A DNA stretch of 64,000 nt from assembly GCF_900107775.1 (NCBI RefSeq), contig NZ_FNRF01000001.1, forward strand, positions 186,001-250,000, in the 5' to 3' direction. This stretch comes from Xylanibacter ruminicola. Its GTDB lineage: Bacteria; Bacteroidota; Bacteroidia; Bacteroidales; Bacteroidaceae. Both the position numbers and the translations under genes were made by a program. The notes under the pieces are model-generated. The model searched no databases. It was not told where the DNA came from and worked only from the letters and a program-made list of their open reading frames with translations. Below, in pieces: positions 26,339 through 35,401 of this stretch (the first letter of the stretch is position 1; each line of letters begins with the position of its first letter).

Positions 26339-27229
26339 TTATTGTTTATGTTGAAATTCGGTGGGCGAAACACCTTTGCGCTTTTTGAAGAAACGCGACA
26401 GGTGGGCCTGCGACGAGAAGCCCAGACACAGGGCTACGTCCTTGAGTGGCTTGTTGGTTGTGGTAATCAGTTTGGCAATCTCGGCAGTGATACGCTCGTC
26501 GATGATGGCCTTGGGCGAACGACCAGCAATCTGACGGGTGACCTGAGCCAGATAGCGCGCACTGACATTAAGCTGTTCGGCATAGAAAGCCACATCGGCA
26601 TAGCGGTTGTAGTAATGCTCAACGGCATCCAGGAACTGATTGTAAAGCTCCTCGCTACGCGTATTTCCATCGGCATAAACAGCTGGCAGCTGCTTAAGAT
26701 AGGTTTGCGCATGCAGCAGGGCATCGCTCACCTTCTCGTCGAGACTGAGATAGTAGGCCAAAGCCGAACCTAACTGGTTGGCAAGACCATGGCGACGGGG
26801 ACCGCCAGGCAGATCGGATGGCGCCAGAACCACCGTACACAATGGTATGAGCAAGCGCTGGATGGCCTCGTAAACACGCGGCAGAACCAGTTGTTCGCCT
26901 TTGGTAGATGTGAGCACGGGGGCGTAGATAATATGCTTGGGCTGATAGCGCTTGAGCACATCGGCCAGCATCTCGACCACATCGATACGGCGCACCAGAC
27001 CAATCTTGATGACTTGCGGCTGGAGGTCGTTGATGATGGCCTCGACCTGTTGACGAACCACAGAGGCAGGCAGATCGTGGAACTCCTGGATACCCAGGGT
27101 GTTCTGCACGGTAATCGACGTGATAGCCGATGCTGCAGCACCGCCTAACGCACTGATGAGTCGGATGTCGGCCTGAACACCAGAACCACCTGTACCGTCG
27201 CTACCTGTTATCGTGAGTATCGTATTCAT
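26339..27229 (-). CDS. ThiD/PdxK-like pseudo-kinase fused to AraC DNA-binding domain (candidate B6 regulator)
   Basis: A 296-residue fusion. Residues 1-182 resemble the ThiD/pyridoxine kinase fold: [37 protein letters not shown] and VIKIGLVRR match substrate and core motifs. The phosphate-transfer motif that should read HGTGC is HGLAN (residues 147-151), followed by QLGSALA, and some 50-60 residues before it are missing, so kinase activity looks lost. Residues 198-296 are an AraC-type double helix-turn-helix ([36 protein letters not shown]). It leads the pdxS-pdxT operon with 7 bases to pdxS. I infer a pyridoxal- or hydroxymethylpyrimidine-sensing regulator of B6 synthesis. Confidence 0.85.
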   Translation of the reverse strand: MNTILTITGSDGTGGSGVQADIRLISALGGAAASAITSITVQNTLGIQEFHDLPASVVRQQVEAIINDLQPQVIKIGLVRRIDVVEMLADVLKRYQPKHIIYAPVLTSTKGEQLVLPRVYEAIQRLLIPLCTVVLAPSDLPGGPRRHGLANQLGSALAYYLSLDEKVSDALLHAQTYLKQLPAVYADGNTRSEELYNQFLDAVEHYYNRYADVAFYAEQLNVSARYLAQVTRQIAGRSPKAIIDERITAEIAKLITTTNKPLKDVALCLGFSSQAHLSRFFKKRKGVSPTEFQHKQ

Positions 27230-27234
27230 GGGTG

Positions 27235-27265
27235 CAAAGGAAACAAAAAACACTGAAACTGCCAA
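27235..27265 (-). promoter_or_regulatory. B6 operon promoter, 5 bases from ATG
   Basis: Minus strand TTG (27263-27265), 20 bases, TTCCTTTG (27235-27242; one base off TAnnTTTG), then CACCC and ATG. A leaderless message is expected; the weak -7 box would suit an activator. Confidence 0.65.
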
Positions 27266-27329
27266 AATTTATTCGCACATTGATAAAAAAAACTGCAATT
27301 TGGAAAAAAATTGCAGTTCTTTTTAGTGT

Positions 27330-30233
27330 TTATCGGCGCCAGCCACCACGACCACGGTTGTCGCGGCCGCCCCACTTCTTGTCGTAACGACCCTCGGTGT
27401 CGATCTTGCCACCGAACATATTCAGGCGGTAACGTACATGCAGCATGGCGTAAGAGTTAACGCTGTTGAAGCGGGTATCGCTACGGCCAGTGGCGTTTAC
27501 CCAACGCTCGTAGTTGCTCTGCTGCCCCAACAGATCGTAGAAGTTAAGGGCCACGATGAGCGACTTATTCTTGAGGAACGGCTTGGATACCTGACCATTC
27601 CATATCAGCTCGTTGGTATTCATCGAGGCATCGTTATAGCCACGACGACTGCGCTCGTGCAGGTTCATGCTCAACTCGAAGTCGAGCGGCAGGCGCACCA
27701 GGAACTGTCCACCATAGTTAAACTGCCAGGTATCGAGATTGGCTGTGGGCTGCAGCTCGTTGCGGGTGTGCTGGTAGTTGAGCTGGCCATCGAGCGACAC
27801 CTCGAGCCAATCGTTACGGTAGCCCATAGTGATGCGCTCGTTCAGGTTGGTGGTACGGGTGGTGTTCTTGGCGGCATCGGCCTTATCCTGTGCCACATAG
27901 CTCACCAGATTGTTATAGCGCACACGGGTATCGGTACCTACATTCCAATGGGCAGTGCTATCGAGCGCCGTATTAAAGGTAAAGCCGGCATTAACGTTCC
28001 AGTTGCCGTTGATATTCTCGGGACGGGTGATGCTACCACCTGTTTCGGGGTTGTAACGCACCAGGTTTGAGATGGAGTTGCGGATATGGCGGTAGTTGGC
28101 ATAAACCACGATACTACGCTTGTAACGCACAATATAGTTGTTGTAATAACCATTGAGCGAGCTGGTAAACTGAGGCTTCAGACCAGGGTTACCCATGGTG
28201 ACGTAAAGCGGATTAGAGTCGTCGGTGATATCGAGCAGCTGAGTCATCTCAGGCTGACGGGTATCGCCACGGTAGTGCAGCCACAGGTTACTCTGGTCGC
28301 TGAACTTATAGTGGAAATCGAAGGTTGGCGTAAGGTTGGTGACATTACGCACAGTATCTACATACACACCACGGTAGTTCTGGATAAAGTTAGAGTGCTG
28401 GGGCTGAACCAGGAAACCGATGTTGTAATCGTACTTCTCGACACGGTGGCGCAGGTTCAGGCGCACGTTGTGGGTATAGTTCTTATACTCGGAATAGCGG
28501 CTCAGGTCGCGCTCCAGGTAATCGTCGAGTTTATCGTACACACTATGCAGCCAGGGATCCCAGGTACGGTACTCAGGAATGATGCCCTCGAAGATGTTCG
28601 TTGGCATGTGACTGAAATCGTAAGTCAGACGATCGCTCTTGTTCTGGTTATAGCGCAACTCGTAGCTGAGTTGCAGGTGGGCACCTTTCCACAGGGGCTC
28701 GCTGTAGGATGTACGCAGCACATAGCCCCAGTTATCGGCAGGCGTAGTGTTGTAACGGGCGGTATAGTAGGTAGAATCGTTACCATACTGATCCTGCTTA
28801 CGGAACAGCAGCACCTCGTTGTCGGATACGCTCTGGTTCTCGCTATCGCCAGCACTACTCTCAACACGCAGAATGATGTTACGACCACGAGGGTTCAAGC
28901 GGCGATACAGCTGCAGCATGGCCCAGGCATTCTTGTTCTCGCCATACGTCAGGTTGGCGTTCAAGTTCTGGTTGATGGCATAGGGCTTGAGCACCGAGAG
29001 CTGGTTGAGCGGGTCGGTGGCATACAGATAAGGGTCGGCATCGTAGGTGGCAGCCATCGACTGGGTAGTGCCATCGCTGGTACCATAGCTACCGTTGGCA
29101 CGTACCAGGATATTGGTTAGACTGTCGGGCTTCCACTCAAAGCGCAGGTTACCCCACCAGTTATCGCTACGGGTATAGTTGGCCGTAAGGGTGTTAGAGA
29201 AGGTGCTGCCCTCGCTGTAGAAATCCTCCTTGGCATTCTCGGTCTGGTTGTCGCCACCACGGTGGTTCCAACGCACGCTGGCATCAATCTTGAGCTTATC
29301 GTTATCATCAAAGTTGAAGTTGGTGCCCAGCATCTTACGCGAGTTCAAGCCACGACGGTTCCACCAGCCGGCATTCTCCTCCTTATTATTAAAGTTACCC
29401 AACAGCACAAAGCGCGTTTTATCGGTAAAGCTGCTACCCATACCACGCGAGGCATAGCGGTGCTTGGTACCGCCACCCAGGTCGAGGTTGGTCATGTAGC
29501 CGCGGTTCATACCTTTCTTGATAGAGAAGTCGAGCACGGTTTCCTTCTCGCCATCCTCGATACCGGTGATACGCGACTCATCGCTCTGCTGATCGTAGAA
29601 CTTCATGTTCTGGATGATGCTCACGGGGATATTCTTCAGTGCCGTCTCAACATCGCCCAGCATAAACTCCTTTCCATCCAGCAGAATCTTTTTCACCTGC
29701 TTTCCGTTGATGGTGATGTTGCCATCCTCATCCACCTCGGCACCGGGAATACGCTTGATGAGCTCCTCGATAGGCGAGCCCTCGGGCGTGCGGTAGGCCT
29801 CGGGGTTATACAGGATGGTATCCTTTTTAACGATGACTTGTGCGGCACGACCGGTGATAACAGCCTCCTGCAGCATGATACTCTCGGTTTCCATGAGCAG
29901 GTTGCCCAAATCCTGATTAGCGTTACGACGCAGCGTTATCTCACGCTCGATGGTCTGGTAGCCTACCGAAGATATTTTGATGCGGTAGGTGCCACTGGAT
30001 GGGGCTGTAAGATAAAAGTTACCGCGCTCGTTACTAACGGTGCCGCCTACAAAAGTGCTGTCGGAGGCGGCAAACAACTGGATGGTAGCCTGTACCATCG
30101 GTTCCTTCAGCTCGGCATCACGCACCTGTCCGCGGATAGTAAGCTTTCTGTCCTCGGGGTCGGGCTGCGCCGCAGCACTAAAGGTAAAAAATAAAAAAGT
30201 TAAAACTAAAAGAGACCTAATTAAATTGTACAT
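27330..30233 (-). CDS. TonB-receptor-like outer membrane beta-barrel protein
   Basis: A 967-residue outer-membrane protein with signal MYNLIRSLLVLTFLFFTFSAAAQ. A carboxypeptidase-regulatory-like domain occupies about 33-115 (TIRGQVRDAELKEPMVQATI), a plug-like domain about 125-230 (VVKKD-type segment VIVKKDTILYNPEAYRTPEG, GKQVKKILLDGKEFMLGD), and the rest is a large barrel. This is the barrel family 3 (outer membrane beta-barrel family) layout rather than classic SusC: there is no partner SusD. The C-terminus is Gly/Arg rich (GGRDNRGRGGWRR), which is unusual because barrels normally end in an aromatic. Substrate unknown. It is monocistronic, next to a LacI regulator. Confidence 0.85.
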   Translation of the reverse strand: MYNLIRSLLVLTFLFFTFSAAAQPDPEDRKLTIRGQVRDAELKEPMVQATIQLFAASDSTFVGGTVSNERGNFYLTAPSSGTYRIKISSVGYQTIEREITLRRNANQDLGNLLMETESIMLQEAVITGRAAQVIVKKDTILYNPEAYRTPEGSPIEELIKRIPGAEVDEDGNITINGKQVKKILLDGKEFMLGDVETALKNIPVSIIQNMKFYDQQSDESRITGIEDGEKETVLDFSIKKGMNRGYMTNLDLGGGTKHRYASRGMGSSFTDKTRFVLLGNFNNKEENAGWWNRRGLNSRKMLGTNFNFDDNDKLKIDASVRWNHRGGDNQTENAKEDFYSEGSTFSNTLTANYTRSDNWWGNLRFEWKPDSLTNILVRANGSYGTSDGTTQSMAATYDADPYLYATDPLNQLSVLKPYAINQNLNANLTYGENKNAWAMLQLYRRLNPRGRNIILRVESSAGDSENQSVSDNEVLLFRKQDQYGNDSTYYTARYNTTPADNWGYVLRTSYSEPLWKGAHLQLSYELRYNQNKSDRLTYDFSHMPTNIFEGIIPEYRTWDPWLHSVYDKLDDYLERDLSRYSEYKNYTHNVRLNLRHRVEKYDYNIGFLVQPQHSNFIQNYRGVYVDTVRNVTNLTPTFDFHYKFSDQSNLWLHYRGDTRQPEMTQLLDITDDSNPLYVTMGNPGLKPQFTSSLNGYYNNYIVRYKRSIVVYANYRHIRNSISNLVRYNPETGGSITRPENINGNWNVNAGFTFNTALDSTAHWNVGTDTRVRYNNLVSYVAQDKADAAKNTTRTTNLNERITMGYRNDWLEVSLDGQLNYQHTRNELQPTANLDTWQFNYGGQFLVRLPLDFELSMNLHERSRRGYNDASMNTNELIWNGQVSKPFLKNKSLIVALNFYDLLGQQSNYERWVNATGRSDTRFNSVNSYAMLHVRYRLNMFGGKIDTEGRYDKKWGGRDNRGRGGWRR

Positions 30234-30355
30234 ATTACTAACTAAAAATTTTATGTTGGTTTGGGGAGGTTCGCTTACACAGCGACAGGCCAAGGCCTAC
30301 ACCCTCGGTAAAAGTATTAAGTTTTGAAAATTGTGCAAAAATCGTATCGCGCTTG

Positions 30356-31354
30356 TTATCGAGTACTGTCGCGCAACTCCAGACGGGCTTTTACGATGAC
30401 ATGCTGTACGCAGGTATCGCCATCCATCTGGTCGTGCAATAGTTTAAAGGCTTTGATGCCCATCTCTTTCTGGTTCTGTTCAACAAACGACACACGAGGG
30501 GTTAACACATCAGAGATCCAATCGCTCATATAACCCACGATTGAGATATCATCGGGGATACGCAGCCTACGACTCTCGATGGCTTTCATGGCCGATGTGG
30601 TGAGCATACCATGACTGGCAATGATAGCATCGGGGGGCTCAGGCAAATCGAGAAGATCATTAGTATCCGACAAACCAGAGTTGAAACTGATGAAATTACA
30701 CTTTACCAACTCTTTCTGGATGGGGATTCCACGTTCGCGCAAAGCCTCGAGATAACCATGCTTACGCTCCGACGTCTGCTTCATCTTGTTAGGTCCACCT
30801 AAGAAAGCAATACGCTTAGCGCCACTGTCAATCAAACGATTGGTTACTTCGCGGGCTGACTCGGCATCGTTGATAATCACCGACGAGATGTCGATAGCAG
30901 CATCTCTATCAAACAGCACCACAGGCATGTGAATCTTACGGAGATGCTGAATATGCGAAAAGTCGGTGGTTTCCTGAGCCAGGCAAACGATAATACCCTC
31001 GACATGCATATTCACCAGCAAGTCGATACAATTCTTTTCGTTCTCGTACTTGTCGTCAGAGTCGGTGATGATACACATATAGCCCACTTTGCGGGCCTCG
31101 GCCTCGATACGCTTCACGATATGGGCATAATGGTTGAACGATACATCGGGCACCACAATACCAATGGTACGGGTGGTATCGTAACGTAAGCTTACAGCAA
31201 ACGGATTGGGACGATAGCCCTGCTCCTTGGCAAGACTAAGAATTTTCTGACGTAATTCCTGACTAACGCCTTCGAGACCTCGCAAAGCACGAGATACGGT
31301 AGAGACGTTGACACCCAATAAGTTAGCGATTTCTCGCTGCGAAATTCTTTTCAT
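30356..31354 (-). CDS. LacI family transcriptional regulator
   Basis: A 332-residue repressor/activator. The helix-turn-helix is residues 4-24 (ISQREIANLLGVNVSTVSRAL) with the hinge helix near NPFAVSLRYDTT. The rest is a periplasmic-binding-protein-like sugar sensor (TIGIVVPDVSFNHYAHIVKRI; FLGGPNKMKQTSERKHGYLEA; DDISIVGYMSDW). A 339-bp upstream region holds two GCAACGCGTTGC palindromes that look like LacI operators, suggesting autoregulation. The downstream outer-membrane gene is a possible target; the effector is not known. Confidence 0.93.
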   Translation of the reverse strand: MKRISQREIANLLGVNVSTVSRALRGLEGVSQELRQKILSLAKEQGYRPNPFAVSLRYDTTRTIGIVVPDVSFNHYAHIVKRIEAEARKVGYMCIITDSDDKYENEKNCIDLLVNMHVEGIIVCLAQETTDFSHIQHLRKIHMPVVLFDRDAAIDISSVIINDAESAREVTNRLIDSGAKRIAFLGGPNKMKQTSERKHGYLEALRERGIPIQKELVKCNFISFNSGLSDTNDLLDLPEPPDAIIASHGMLTTSAMKAIESRRLRIPDDISIVGYMSDWISDVLTPRVSFVEQNQKEMGIKAFKLLHDQMDGDTCVQHVIVKARLELRDSTR

Positions 31355-31397
31355 CTAAGTCGTTGTATAATGTTAGTCAGCACAAAAATACAAATTT

Positions 31398-31418
31398 TTG
31401 CGTAAACATCATACGCAA
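31398..31418. promoter_or_regulatory. Inverted repeat TTGCGTA-n7-TACGCAA upstream of lacI-type gene
   Basis: Perfect 7-bp arms separated by 7 bases. TACGCAA recurs at 31631-31636 region (TACGCAA) near the terminator. A second protein-binding site in the lacI control region is possible. Confidence 0.5.
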
Positions 31419-31435
31419 CACTTTAAAAAAATTGC

Positions 31436-31447
31436 GCAACGCGTTGC
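31436..31447. promoter_or_regulatory. LacI-type operator candidate GCAACGCGTTGC
   Basis: Perfect 12-bp palindrome with the central CG typical of LacI-family operators, 82 bp upstream of the regulator ATG. The same 12 bases recur at 31646-31657. Confidence 0.7.
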
Positions 31448-31454
31448 TCTCCCC

Positions 31455-31501
31455 AGTTAGATGGGCCACCGACTTTCGCAAGCCGGTGACCTTATCTAAC
31501 T
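31455..31501. other. Long conserved-looking hairpin in the 339-bp intergenic region
   Basis: Outer arms AGTTAGAT (31455-31462) and ATCTAACT (31494-31501) enclose inner arms CACCGACTT (31467-31475) and AAGCCGGTG (31480-31488) with loop TCGC. Together they make an almost continuous 47-base stem-loop that is neither a terminator (no U-run) nor a tRNA. The rest of 31502-31635 shows no gene; it is A/T rich. Confidence 0.55.
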
Positions 31502-31635
31502 AATTAAATTTAATGATATGTGCAACAAGACAACCCTATTGTGATACCATCAAATGGCCTATTATATGAATATTTGTGTTGTTTTGGTATTGCAAATATG
31601 AGCATTTTTTGCTAAAAATGCAAGCGCATATACGC

Positions 31636-31667
31636 AAAAAGCACCGCAACGCGTTGCGGCACTTTTT
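31636..31667. terminator. Bidirectional terminator containing GCAACGCGTTGC core
   Basis: AAAAAG, then a perfect 16-bp palindrome CCGCAACGCGTTGCGG (31644-31659), then CTTTTT. It lies 27 bases after the stop of the TPR-PP2C gene (31694, minus strand). Because its core equals the operator at 31436-31447, it may have both roles. Confidence 0.7.
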
Positions 31668-31693
31668 GATGATATCGGTATATAATTTGGATA

Positions 31694-33787
31694 TTATCCT
31701 ACCTTCAGGCACATCATGGTGAGGTCGTCGTTTGGATCGGCACCCTGACGGTGCTCCTCTACCTGACGCTTCAAGCTCTCAACCACCTGCATGGCGTTAG
31801 CGAACTCGGTATGACGGAGAACATCCAGCATGTGGTCGTCGCCAAAGCGAACCAGATCGGGGTTCTCGGCCTCGTTCAAACCATCGGTATAGATGAAGAG
31901 AGGCTTACCCTTGATGCTCTCGATAAACTCACCTTCGAACTCAAGGCCCTGCCACAAACCGATAGGTGCGTTTGGAATCATCTTCAGGAAGTTACCACCA
32001 TCAGCATCGCCACCCAGTACGGGAGGATTATGACCTGCGTTACAGAAGTCGAGACGACCGCTATTCAGGTCGATCAAACCAATGAACATGGTGATGAACA
32101 TACCGTTCTCGTTATTCTCGGTCAACTCGTTGTTGATGCGGGTACAAATATCGGCAGGTGTGTAGTGCTGCTTTGCCATGGCACGGAACAGGCGGATAAC
32201 CTGAGCCATGAACAGTGAGGCAGGCACACCCTTACCAGATACGTCGCCGATAGCAATGTAAAGGTGATCCTTCTCAAGGAAATAGTCGTACAGGTCGCCA
32301 CCAACCTCCTTGGCTGGCGTCATCGATGCGAACAGATCCAAGCCCTCGCTCTCGAGGTTAGAGGCCGGAATCATCGACATCTGGATATCGCGCGCAATAC
32401 GCAACTCACTCTCGATACGCTCACGGGCCGAAGTAGCCTCCTCAAGCTTATCGTACGCCTCCTGCAGCAAGTTAAAGGCCTTACGCTTATTAAGTGTATA
32501 GAAGCCCAGGAAGCCTGTAAGCAACAGGATTCCAATACCGAAGCTGATCATACGCTGACGGGCAATATCATGCCCACGCTTCTCAAGCTCCCACTGACTG
32601 CGAGCCAGTTCTTCTTCCTTCTGATGGGTTTCGTAGATGGTTGCCATCTCGGCTGTATCATCACGCTTAGACCATACAAGAGCCGAATCGTATGCGTTTA
32701 CAATCTGATTGGCTACGTAAATAGCCGAATCCTTACGGCCAGCACCGATATTGGCACGATACTTAGGAATGAGATACATCGAGATATTATCAAGATTCAT
32801 CTTCATGCCACGGACATCAACCCAGTGATCGAGCATACGGAAGTTCTTAGCAGCCTCCTCGAAACGATGAGCCTTCATCAGATAGTCGTTAGCATCCAAC
32901 TTTCCCTGCTCGGTAGCTGCATAATCAGTTTTCTGGAAGGCAGCAAAGCTGGCATCTGCCTCGGCACGATGACCGAACTCATAGGCAGTCAAAGCGTTGA
33001 ACAAACGGATACGGGCACGATAGTGGTCGCAAACCTCAGAGTCGGCATCTGGGCGCAAACGATACACATACAGCAGAGAGTCGGTACGGTCGTTCCACTT
33101 CTTACCCTCCTTATAGTGCTGGGTGTTCAAGCAGGCCACGGTAATATTGTTGATACCGGTAATGGCCGAACGGATACGTGAACCATTGGTATCCTTCTTC
33201 GAGATAGATTTCAAATACTGCTCGAAGGATTTCTCGTAACTCTCAGAAGCATCCTCGTCGTGACCAAGATACATCTGGGCCGAACCGATTACATAATAGA
33301 GAACAGCCAGATCGCCCGACTGTGCCTTAGGATGTCCTGCCAGTTTCTGTACGGCAGGAGTTGCCACACGGAGGGTTGACTCATAGTCGTTCTTAACCGA
33401 AAGCATCTGCGCCAGCACGCGAGCCGAACGGCTATAATAGAGCACATCCTTTTCCTGTAACTCTTCTACTTCCAAAGCTTTCTTGAAATATGCCTCAGAA
33501 GCTGCTTTCTTCTTCAAGCTGCGCAAAGCAGTACCACGCAAATAATTTGCTCGAACAGGACTGATGTCGCCTGTCTTTTCCAAACTGTCGGCCAAAGCAA
33601 ATTTTCGGTCATAATCTTTTGCTTCCTCAACAGCTACAATCATACTGTCTATGGCACTTACCTTCAGCGAATCCTTAGCCGACTTACTGTTTCCCTTCCA
33701 TGAGCGCGAGTTGCCGCCACACGACATAAGGATTGCAGCAGTAAGGATTAAGGTAATCCTAAATTGCCATTTTTTCAAATCTCTCAT
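31694..33787 (-). CDS. Lipoprotein-like TPR sensor with cytoplasmic SpoIIE-type PP2C phosphatase
   Basis: A 697-residue signalling protein. It starts with a lipoprotein-like signal (MRDLKKWQFRITLILTAAILMSC, Cys23), has about 370 residues of TPR-like helical repeats (periplasmic by topology), one transmembrane helix (about 413-431, ISFGIGILLLTGFLGFYTL), a coiled-coil (432-465) and a C-terminal SpoIIE/PP2C domain (about 470-695) with metal-binding Asp498 in GGDLYD and Asp515 in GDVSGKG. It should dephosphorylate an anti-sigma-factor antagonist or similar Ser/Thr-phosphorylated partner on a signal sensed outside. No anti-sigma or STAS gene is in this window. It lies 26 bases after the CoA-transferase. 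Confidence 0.88.
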   Translation of the reverse strand: MRDLKKWQFRITLILTAAILMSCGGNSRSWKGNSKSAKDSLKVSAIDSMIVAVEEAKDYDRKFALADSLEKTGDISPVRANYLRGTALRSLKKKAASEAYFKKALEVEELQEKDVLYYSRSARVLAQMLSVKNDYESTLRVATPAVQKLAGHPKAQSGDLAVLYYVIGSAQMYLGHDEDASESYEKSFEQYLKSISKKDTNGSRIRSAITGINNITVACLNTQHYKEGKKWNDRTDSLLYVYRLRPDADSEVCDHYRARIRLFNALTAYEFGHRAEADASFAAFQKTDYAATEQGKLDANDYLMKAHRFEEAAKNFRMLDHWVDVRGMKMNLDNISMYLIPKYRANIGAGRKDSAIYVANQIVNAYDSALVWSKRDDTAEMATIYETHQKEEELARSQWELEKRGHDIARQRMISFGIGILLLTGFLGFYTLNKRKAFNLLQEAYDKLEEATSARERIESELRIARDIQMSMIPASNLESEGLDLFASMTPAKEVGGDLYDYFLEKDHLYIAIGDVSGKGVPASLFMAQVIRLFRAMAKQHYTPADICTRINNELTENNENGMFITMFIGLIDLNSGRLDFCNAGHNPPVLGGDADGGNFLKMIPNAPIGLWQGLEFEGEFIESIKGKPLFIYTDGLNEAENPDLVRFGDDHMLDVLRHTEFANAMQVVESLKRQVEEHRQGADPNDDLTMMCLKVG

Positions 33788-33813
33788 ATATTAATAATTA
33801 GTCCATTGTTTTT

Positions 33814-35318
33814 TTATTTCACATATTCAGCAAAGTCAGTCAGTTTCATGTCGCCCTTACGAGCCAGTGTGTCATGCATGGCAAATGCAGCAGTGAGGCA
33901 ATGACGGGTCTGTCCCATCTTAGCAATCTTCAGGTAATCCCACAACAGCTGCTTATAGTCGGGATGTGCGCAGTTCTCGATAATACACTCTGCACGCTGA
34001 GCAGGGCTCTTACCACGCAGGTCGGCCACACCCTGTTCGGTTACAATGATGTTTACATCGTGCTCCGAAGAATCCTGGTGACTAACAAATGGTACGATAG
34101 AACTGATTACACCACCCTTAGCAATCGAAGGACAGGTGAAGATAGAGAGGTAGGCATTGCGGATAAAGTCACCGCTACCACCAATACCATTCATCATCTT
34201 CACACCACTGATGTGGGTTGAGTTCACGTTACCATAAAGGTCGGCCTCGATAGCCGTATTGATAGCAATCACACCTAATCTGCGGATAAGCTCAGGCGAG
34301 TTACTGATCTCGCTCTGACGCAGTGTCAGGTGCTGCTTCATATAGTCCATATGTCGTAAACCTGCATCAGGCAATCGTTAGATACTGTCAACGAGCAAGC
34401 CGATGCATCTTTTACACGTCCGTTAAGCATCATCTCGATTACCGAGTTCTGAATCACCTCGGTATAGATATTGAAGTTAGGCACGTGCTTATCCTCACCG
34501 AGTGCACCAAGAATAGCGTTGGCAGTTGAACCTACACCACTCTGCAATGGCAGGAACTCCTGAGGGATACGACCTTTGTGCATCTCCTCTACCAGGAACT
34601 CGGCAGTCAAGAAACCAATCTTTTCTGTTACAGGGTCGCTATCCTTAAAGGCACGGGCCTCATCGGGGATGTTGCACTCTACAACACCTACCACCTTGTC
34701 CTTTGGAATGCTTACATAAGGCTTACCAATACGGTCGCCTACGTGTTCAATGGGGATAGCCTTGCGGTAAGGAGGATCAAGTGGCTCATACACGTCGTGA
34801 ATAAACTTGGCGTTGGGATTGTGGAACGAATTGAGCTCGAGAATAACCTTCTTAGCCAAACGGGCTGCTGTGGGCGAGATACCACCTGCAGCAGTCAGAT
34901 ACACGTGATAGTCGTTACCAACCTCTTCGATATCACACACCTCGAGGATAGCCCAATCCACATCGCCATAGAAACCGTAACGCAGTTCCTGTGCCATATG
35001 ACTCAGGTGCAGGTCGTTATAGGGGATCTCACCTAAGTTTACATGCTTACGGAAGTCGGGATTAGTGGTATAAGGGGCACGATACTTAATGGCCTGCGCA
35101 TTTGCCAAGTCGCCATCGGTACTCTGACCAGTAGAAGCACCGGTAAAGATACCTACCTTGAACTCACGACCAGCCTCATGCTCAGCTACAGCAATTTTAG
35201 CCAACTCTTTTGTTGTTGCTTTGGCTACACCTGCGGGTGTAAAGCCACTCATGGCGATGTTCTCGCCATTCTTAATCAATGCTGCAGCCTCGGCAGCTGT
35301 GATACGTGTATATGCCAT
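33814..35318 (-). pseudogene. Succinyl-CoA:acetate CoA-transferase, disrupted by a single-base frameshift
   Basis: Two overlapping frames make one acetyl-CoA hydrolase/transferase of about 500 residues. The N-terminal part runs from ATG 35318 (MAYTRITAAEAAALIKNGE) through the CoA-binding motif QSGVGSTANAILGALG and the catalytic Glu in NFNIYTEVIQNSV, ending CLMQVYD. The C-terminal part continues in another frame with MDYMKQHLTLRQSEISNS to the stop at 33814. One missing base at about 34352-34353 explains the break (expected ...YDDMDY...). The enzyme would make succinyl-CoA and acetate in the propionate pathway. It could be a true mutation or a sequencing error; the rest of both halves is well preserved. 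Confidence 0.85.
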
Positions 35319-35347
35319 ATGATAGATTAAATTTGCAAATTTGCGTG

Positions 35348-35378
35348 CAAAATTACTACTTTTTAGCGAAACGACCAA
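35348..35378 (-). promoter_or_regulatory. CoA-transferase promoter
   Basis: Minus strand TTG (35376-35378), 20 bases, TAATTTTG (35348-35355); leader of about 25 bases. Confidence 0.8.
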
Positions 35379-35401
35379 AAAAAACACCGAACTTTTAACC
35401 A

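Noticed and set aside
27230..27329. TPP riboswitch before the ThiD-like fusion
   Set aside because: Only 5 bases lie between promoter and ATG and no THI-box like CTGAGA segment is present.
28086..29120. Long open frame (344 codons) opposite the large outer-membrane barrel gene
   Set aside because: Its product is low in charged motif structure and rich in Val/Ile/Gly/His as expected from the reverse of Asn/Thr-rich codons; the opposite strand encodes a clear barrel protein. It is a shadow frame.
30272..30298. Small hairpins (CGCT/AGCG and AGGCC/GGCCT) in the barrel gene leader as a riboswitch
   Set aside because: Stems of 4-5 bp with no conserved core; not enough to call a regulatory RNA.
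34323..34529. Programmed frameshift signal in the CoA-transferase
   Set aside because: No slippery heptamer or following hairpin at 34352; a single-base loss restores the normal family sequence, so a mutation or sequencing error is simpler.
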